Shown piece by piece: positions 62,501 through 64,000 of a DNA stretch of 64,000 bases. The translations under genes and the position numbers were made by a program. Position 1 is the first letter of the stretch; every line of letters starts with the position of its first letter. The DNA is from Xenopus tropicalis (taxonomy: Eukaryota; Chordata; Amphibia; Anura; Pipidae): assembly GCF_000004195.4 (NCBI RefSeq), contig NC_030683.2, positions 6,975,345 through 7,039,344 of the forward strand, written 5' to 3'. Under the pieces are notes generated by a model. That model had not been told where the DNA came from and ran no database searches. It saw only the letters and a program-made list of their open reading frames with translations.

Positions 62501-64000
62501 AATTGGCTATTGTATGGGGCCAAATCAATTGGCTGGCTATCTGGCCATTAACCTGTCCCTTATCTTAAATGTCCCATTGGGTGAGGACTTCTTTTTGGAA
62601 TTTTATTTAAAAAAGACTAGAACTTCAGTAACCCGTGGGAGAAAAAAACAGGTAAGTGTTGATCTTGTCAAGCACCTGTTGGATTCTCATCTGTTTCCTA
62701 CAGGAGACCTGATGGGAACAGCCATGCAGAACCTGGGCCGGCTTCTGGCCATGCCATATGGATGTGGGGAGCAGAACATGGCCCTCTTTGCCCCCAATAT
62801 CTTCATTCTTCAGTATCTGACAAAGACTCGCCAACTGACCCCGGAGGTCCAGAGCAAAGCCAAAGGATTCCTTGAAAGCGGTGAGGGATTTTGTTTTTCC
62901 CAGTTTATTTCAATTCCCACAATTCCCTGTTCTCTAGCCCTGTTTGTCTTTACTATCTTAATTAAGTCCTAGTTATATCTCTTAGTTTATTGTGTTTTAT
63001 TAAATTATTTACTATATTTAAGGAAAGATGTTTAGTGATGGGTGGATTTTTTCGCCAGGCAAGGATTTGCAGCGAAATTTCACATTTTACCACTGGTGAA
63101 TTGTTTTTCAAAACTTCAGTGAAATTTTGGCACAAAAATCTGTGGTCGCATCAAAAAAAAGACGCATTAGCCCAAAAAAGTAGCGTGCAACAAAAAAAAG
63201 TTTTGCGACGCCCGCGTTTAGGGAATTTTTCATACTTTCGCGAATTTGTCAGTGAAGTGAAACGGGACAGATCTGCTCATCACTAAAGATTTTACCTGTA
63301 AGAGTCAAAGTTCACTCTATTGAGCAGGGTCTCTAGTTTTTCTTCAAAAAAAGGGAACATTTCTTACTAGTATCTTACTAGTATCATTAGAGCTAATGTA
63401 TAATTATTTATATTGGGCTATAAAACCTGTTCCTGCTCAGGGTACCAGAGGCAGCTGACATACAAACGCAATGACGGCTCATACAGCGCATTTGGACAGA
63501 GGGACAAAGAAGGCAACACATGGTGAGTACTTGAACCAACTTGAAGGACACAATCCTCATACAGTCTGTACATATCGTGGTAAGAAGATATTGCCTTGTT
63601 CATTGCCCTTTCATTTTATACTGGTGGGGGAGTTTAAGCAAAAATATTACATCTGCAGATATAACGCCAGCCATTAACTTTTACAGGTTGGAATCTACTC
63701 TAGGTAGCTTCTTCATGCCCATATTTTTACCATAAAAGATATTTATGAATTCATATTAAGGTTCATGAACATGTATCATGAATGGTATCAATAGTTCTAT
63801 GGTCCATCTTCTGAATCCTAACTGCTTCCCCTTTGTGTTTTCTATGATTTTATTCTCCCCGCACAGGCTGACTGCATTTGTAGTGAACTCCTTCAGCAAG
63901 GCTCGTCCCTACATCTTCATAGATGAAAGCCACCTCAACCATTCATTCTCTTGGCTGAGGGACAATCGTAATGAGAGCGGCTGCTTCCGGAGTGTGGGGA
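41502..64000 (+). CDS. A2M-like protease inhibitor gene, plus copy, exons 1-26 (3' end outside window)
   Basis: Secreted alpha-2-macroglobulin-type protease trap by family. Coding exons: 41502-41569, 42864-43047, 45376-45538, 46254-46306, 46513-46533, 47286-47439, 47512-47596, 48181-48304, 48558-48672, 49384-49493, 49702-49863, 51055-51291, 52409-52475, 52737-52882, 54804-54953, 56205-56375, 56459-56579, 57500-57641, 58575-58800, 59631-59757, 61405-61526, 61732-61792, 62007-62090, 62704-62880, 63441-63522, 63867-64000. All junctions keep frame, giving about 1095 residues: signal peptide, macroglobulin domains 1-6, bait (about residues 671-750), MG7, CUB start, and the thioester domain with GCGEQ at about 984-988. 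The rest of the thioester domain, second CUB half and receptor-binding domain lie beyond 64000. No stop or frameshift was seen. It could be named a2m, pzp-like or ovostatin-like; the exact orthologue cannot be told from sequence alone. Confidence 0.96.
41854..42561. mobile_element. Mariner-like MITE copy in intron 1 of the plus copy, five repeats
   Basis: Both ends present (CAGGTTTGGGAACC and CCCATACCTG) with TA at 41852-41853 and 42562-42563. Contains about five of the ~119-bp units. Confidence 0.74.
42864..43047 (+). CDS. Plus copy exon 2 (MG1)
   Basis: 184 bp, phase 0 end; [26 protein letters not shown] sequon, ending RCITFE. About eight base differences from the minus copy. Confidence 0.95.
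43466..44502. mobile_element. T2-type MITE, three-core copy, intron 2 of the plus copy
   Basis: Starts after TTAA at 43462-43465 (AGGAATACTGTCAGG). The ~240-bp core is repeated three times and oriented opposite to the 31568 copy. Confidence 0.62.
44930..45235. mobile_element. MITE remnant (GTGAACAACCCCTTTAA end), intron 2 of the plus copy
   Basis: Ends AACTCAAAAGTGAACAACCC, a repeat end also seen at 48505-48535 and 56612-56637. The remaining body is AT-rich. Confidence 0.45.
45376..45538 (+). CDS. Plus copy exon 3 (MG1/MG2)
   Basis: 163 bp; [18 protein letters not shown], ending [16 protein letters not shown]. Confidence 0.96.
45830..46205 (+). mobile_element. Tc1/mariner remnant, intron 3 of the plus copy
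   Basis: A short translated piece reads [20 protein letters not shown], matching the well-known Tc1 transposase block (VKxGGGSVMLWGCFS). TTTTGCAAGGTTCTGTAT near 46180 resembles a Tc1 end. Heavily decayed. Confidence 0.7.
46254..46306 (+). CDS. Plus copy exon 4 (MG2)
   Basis: 53 bp; [18 protein letters not shown]; acceptor TTCCAG, donor GTAAGA. Confidence 0.94.
46513..46533 (+). CDS. Plus copy exon 5, 21-bp microexon (MG2)
   Basis: Seven codons VPTIELQ between TTACAG and GTATGT; same size and phase as minus-copy exon 5. Confidence 0.9.
46687..46985. mobile_element. hAT MITE, intron 5 of the plus copy
   Basis: GATCCCCAACCAGTGGCTC near the start and GATTGGGGATCCCTG at the end, the same family as 22566-22849. 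Left edge approximate. Confidence 0.7.
47286..47439 (+). CDS. Plus copy exon 6 (MG2)
   Basis: 154 bp; [18 protein letters not shown], ending HRFSVEEYG; acceptor TTCAAG. Confidence 0.96.
47512..47596 (+). CDS. Plus copy exon 7 (MG3 start)
   Basis: 85 bp; [20 protein letters not shown], ending FAVNICAR. Confidence 0.96.
48181..48304 (+). CDS. Plus copy exon 8 (MG3)
   Basis: 124 bp; [20 protein letters not shown], ending DLCADFSGT. Three codons longer than the minus copy. Confidence 0.95.
48558..48672 (+). CDS. Plus copy exon 9 (MG3)
   Basis: 115 bp; [17 protein letters not shown], ending [12 protein letters not shown]. Confidence 0.94.
48897..49190. mobile_element. hAT MITE, intron 9 of the plus copy
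   Basis: CAGTAATCCCCAACC start, GGTCGGGGACCCCTG end; flanks CATTTGGC and CACTTGGC (one mismatch). Confidence 0.8.
49384..49493 (+). CDS. Plus copy exon 10 (MG3/MG4)
   Basis: 110 bp; [16 protein letters not shown], then [17 protein letters not shown]. Confidence 0.95.
49702..49863 (+). CDS. Plus copy exon 11 (MG4)
   Basis: 162 bp, phase 0; [20 protein letters not shown] with an NQT sequon, then [13 protein letters not shown]. Confidence 0.96.
51055..51291 (+). CDS. Plus copy exon 12 (MG4/MG5)
   Basis: 237 bp, phase 0; starts [20 protein letters not shown], ends [19 protein letters not shown] and ELHYL. Holds 15 codons absent from the minus copy. Confidence 0.95.
52409..52475 (+). CDS. Plus copy exon 13 (MG5)
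   Basis: 67 bp; [20 protein letters not shown]; acceptor TTTCAG, donor GTGAGA. Confidence 0.92.
52737..52882 (+). CDS. Plus copy exon 14 (MG5/MG6)
   Basis: 146 bp; [19 protein letters not shown], then [20 protein letters not shown]. Confidence 0.95.
53140..53973. mobile_element. hAT (Charlie-like) element with internal minisatellite, intron 14 of the plus copy
   Basis: Ends CAGCATTTTTCAACC and (reverse) CAGTGTTTTTTAACC, flanked by perfect 8-bp CTTTAGAT copies at 53132-53139 and 53974-53981. No transposase frame seen. Confidence 0.88.
53402..53876. repeat. ~30-bp minisatellite inside the hAT element
   Basis: Units of GGCACCAATGTACTAGGGGG followed by GCACTGCTGCTG or GCACTGCTCTT; the two types alternate over most of the array. 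Confidence 0.9.
54804..54953 (+). CDS. Plus copy exon 15 (MG6)
   Basis: 150 bp, phase 0; [18 protein letters not shown], then [20 protein letters not shown]. Confidence 0.96.
55633..55652. repeat. (C)20 homopolymer, intron 15 of the plus copy
   Basis: Twenty C in a row, likely length-variable. Confidence 0.9.
56205..56375 (+). CDS. Plus copy exon 16 (MG6, hypervariable, aromatic)
   Basis: 171 bp; [20 protein letters not shown], then an aromatic stretch ([17 protein letters not shown]), ending DVYSLFK. The middle shares almost nothing with the minus copy. Confidence 0.93.
56459..56579 (+). CDS. Plus copy exon 17 (bait region, collagen-like)
   Basis: 121 bp, acceptor CCATAG, donor [24 protein letters not shown] is the lead-in; the rest contains [13 protein letters not shown], four Gly-X-Y triplets, inside the protease bait. 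Confidence 0.92.
57500..57641 (+). CDS. Plus copy exon 18 (bait region end/MG6)
   Basis: 142 bp; [20 protein letters not shown], then [20 protein letters not shown]. Confidence 0.95.
58575..58800 (+). CDS. Plus copy exon 19 (MG6/MG7)
   Basis: 226 bp; [20 protein letters not shown], then [20 protein letters not shown]. Confidence 0.96.
59631..59757 (+). CDS. Plus copy exon 20 (MG7)
   Basis: 127 bp; [19 protein letters not shown], ending [12 protein letters not shown]. Its 3' end and donor are repeated in tandem downstream to about 60465. Confidence 0.95.
59735..60465 (+). repeat. ~62-bp minisatellite at exon 20/intron 20 border, plus copy (10 splice donors)
   Basis: Same unit as in the minus copy. 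Donor G positions are 59758 (authentic), 59929, 59991, 60055, 60117, 60179, 60241 (mutated to GTTGAG), 60302, 60364 and 60426; spacing is 61-64 bp except where a MITE splits the first pair. Every full unit also has an ATATAG acceptor-like end 22-24 bases before the donor. Confidence 0.94.
59773..59911. mobile_element. Hairpin MITE inserted in the splice-donor minisatellite
   Basis: Two strong inverted repeats, CCCACCGGCGA...TCGCCGGTGGG and GGGGAGATTAGTCACC...GGTGACTAATCTCCCC. It separates the authentic donor from the rest of the array and is absent from the minus copy. Confidence 0.7.
61405..61526 (+). CDS. Plus copy exon 21 (MG7/CUB)
   Basis: 122 bp; [18 protein letters not shown], then [16 protein letters not shown] sequon. 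Confidence 0.96.
61732..61792 (+). CDS. Plus copy exon 22 (CUB)
   Basis: 61 bp; [20 protein letters not shown]. Confidence 0.95.
62007..62090 (+). CDS. Plus copy exon 23 (CUB/thioester domain start)
   Basis: 84 bp; [20 protein letters not shown], ending ERAYATVLG. Confidence 0.95.
62704..62880 (+). CDS. Plus copy exon 24: intact thioester exon
   Basis: 177 bp; [20 protein letters not shown], then [19 protein letters not shown]. The GCGEQ thioester spans about residues 984-988; the Cys and Gln that form the bond are both present. Confidence 0.97.
63033..63285. mobile_element. Palindromic MITE of the same family, intron 24 of the plus copy
   Basis: Begins TAGTGATGGGTGGATT and ends GATCTGCTCATCACTA. 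An AAAAAGACGC/GTTTTGCGACG core lies between. Confidence 0.72.
63441..63522 (+). CDS. Plus copy exon 25 (thioester domain)
   Basis: 82 bp; [19 protein letters not shown], ending GNTW. Confidence 0.96.
63867..64000 (+). CDS. Plus copy exon 26, cut by window end (thioester domain)
   Basis: First 134 bases of an exon that is 157 bp in the minus copy; [20 protein letters not shown], ending [10 protein letters not shown] at the last base of the window. Confidence 0.95.

Noticed and set aside
62514..62972. 152-codon frame that includes the thioester exon plus upstream sequence
   Set aside because: Only 62704-62880 is coding; the upstream part matches intron 23 of the minus gene and is preceded by a clean acceptor (TTTCCTACAG).

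Overview
The window is vertebrate genomic DNA, almost certainly from a clawed frog (Xenopus). Genes are split into many short exons with GT-AG introns. Introns and spacers are full of repeat types typical of amphibian genomes: TTAA-flanked MITEs, hAT MITEs, a piggyBac-like element, Tc1/mariner debris and L2/CR1 LINE pieces. No prokaryotic feature, CRISPR array, rRNA or tRNA was seen.

Two paralogous alpha-2-macroglobulin (A2M) family genes stand head to head. The minus-strand gene starts at 32341 and runs left; 35 coding exons were found down to 459, and only the tiny last exon seems to lie outside the window. The plus-strand gene starts at 41502 and runs right; 26 coding exons were found before the window cuts it inside exon 26 (thioester-domain region). 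Exon order, phases and most lengths are the same in both (68/184/163/53/21/154/85 and so on) and follow the order of human A2M exons. Promoters and first exons are nearly identical inverted copies about 9.2 kb apart, so the locus is an inverted gene duplication. A2M proteins are secreted protease traps: a protease cuts the bait region, the cage closes, and a Cys-Gln thioester can bind the protease covalently. The C-terminal domain then directs clearance.

The copies are not equal. The plus gene is open in every exon seen and has an intact GCGEQ thioester. The minus gene has a 1-base deletion in the thioester exon (176 bp against 177), which shifts the frame ahead of GCGEQ and reaches a stop at 5814-5816. 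It also has an apparent +1 at exon 33. It is therefore a pseudogene, a truncated product, or carries assembly errors. The sharpest coding difference is the bait: exon 15 differs at one base in 150, yet exons 16, 17 and the first half of exon 18 barely align. The plus copy carries a collagen-like Gly-X-Y run and the minus copy carries basic clusters.

Layout: 1-458, intron 35 of the minus gene with a GATA microsatellite; 459-32341, minus gene; 32342-41501, intergenic spacer (two promoter arms, mariner-like and hAT MITEs, a 27-bp minisatellite, a CR1-like LINE fragment); 41502-64000, plus gene. Notable repeat structures are a 6.5-kb piggyBac-like insertion with two 393-395 bp satellite families (intron 13, minus gene) and, in both genes, a ~60-bp minisatellite at the exon 20/intron 20 border that multiplies the 5' splice site.
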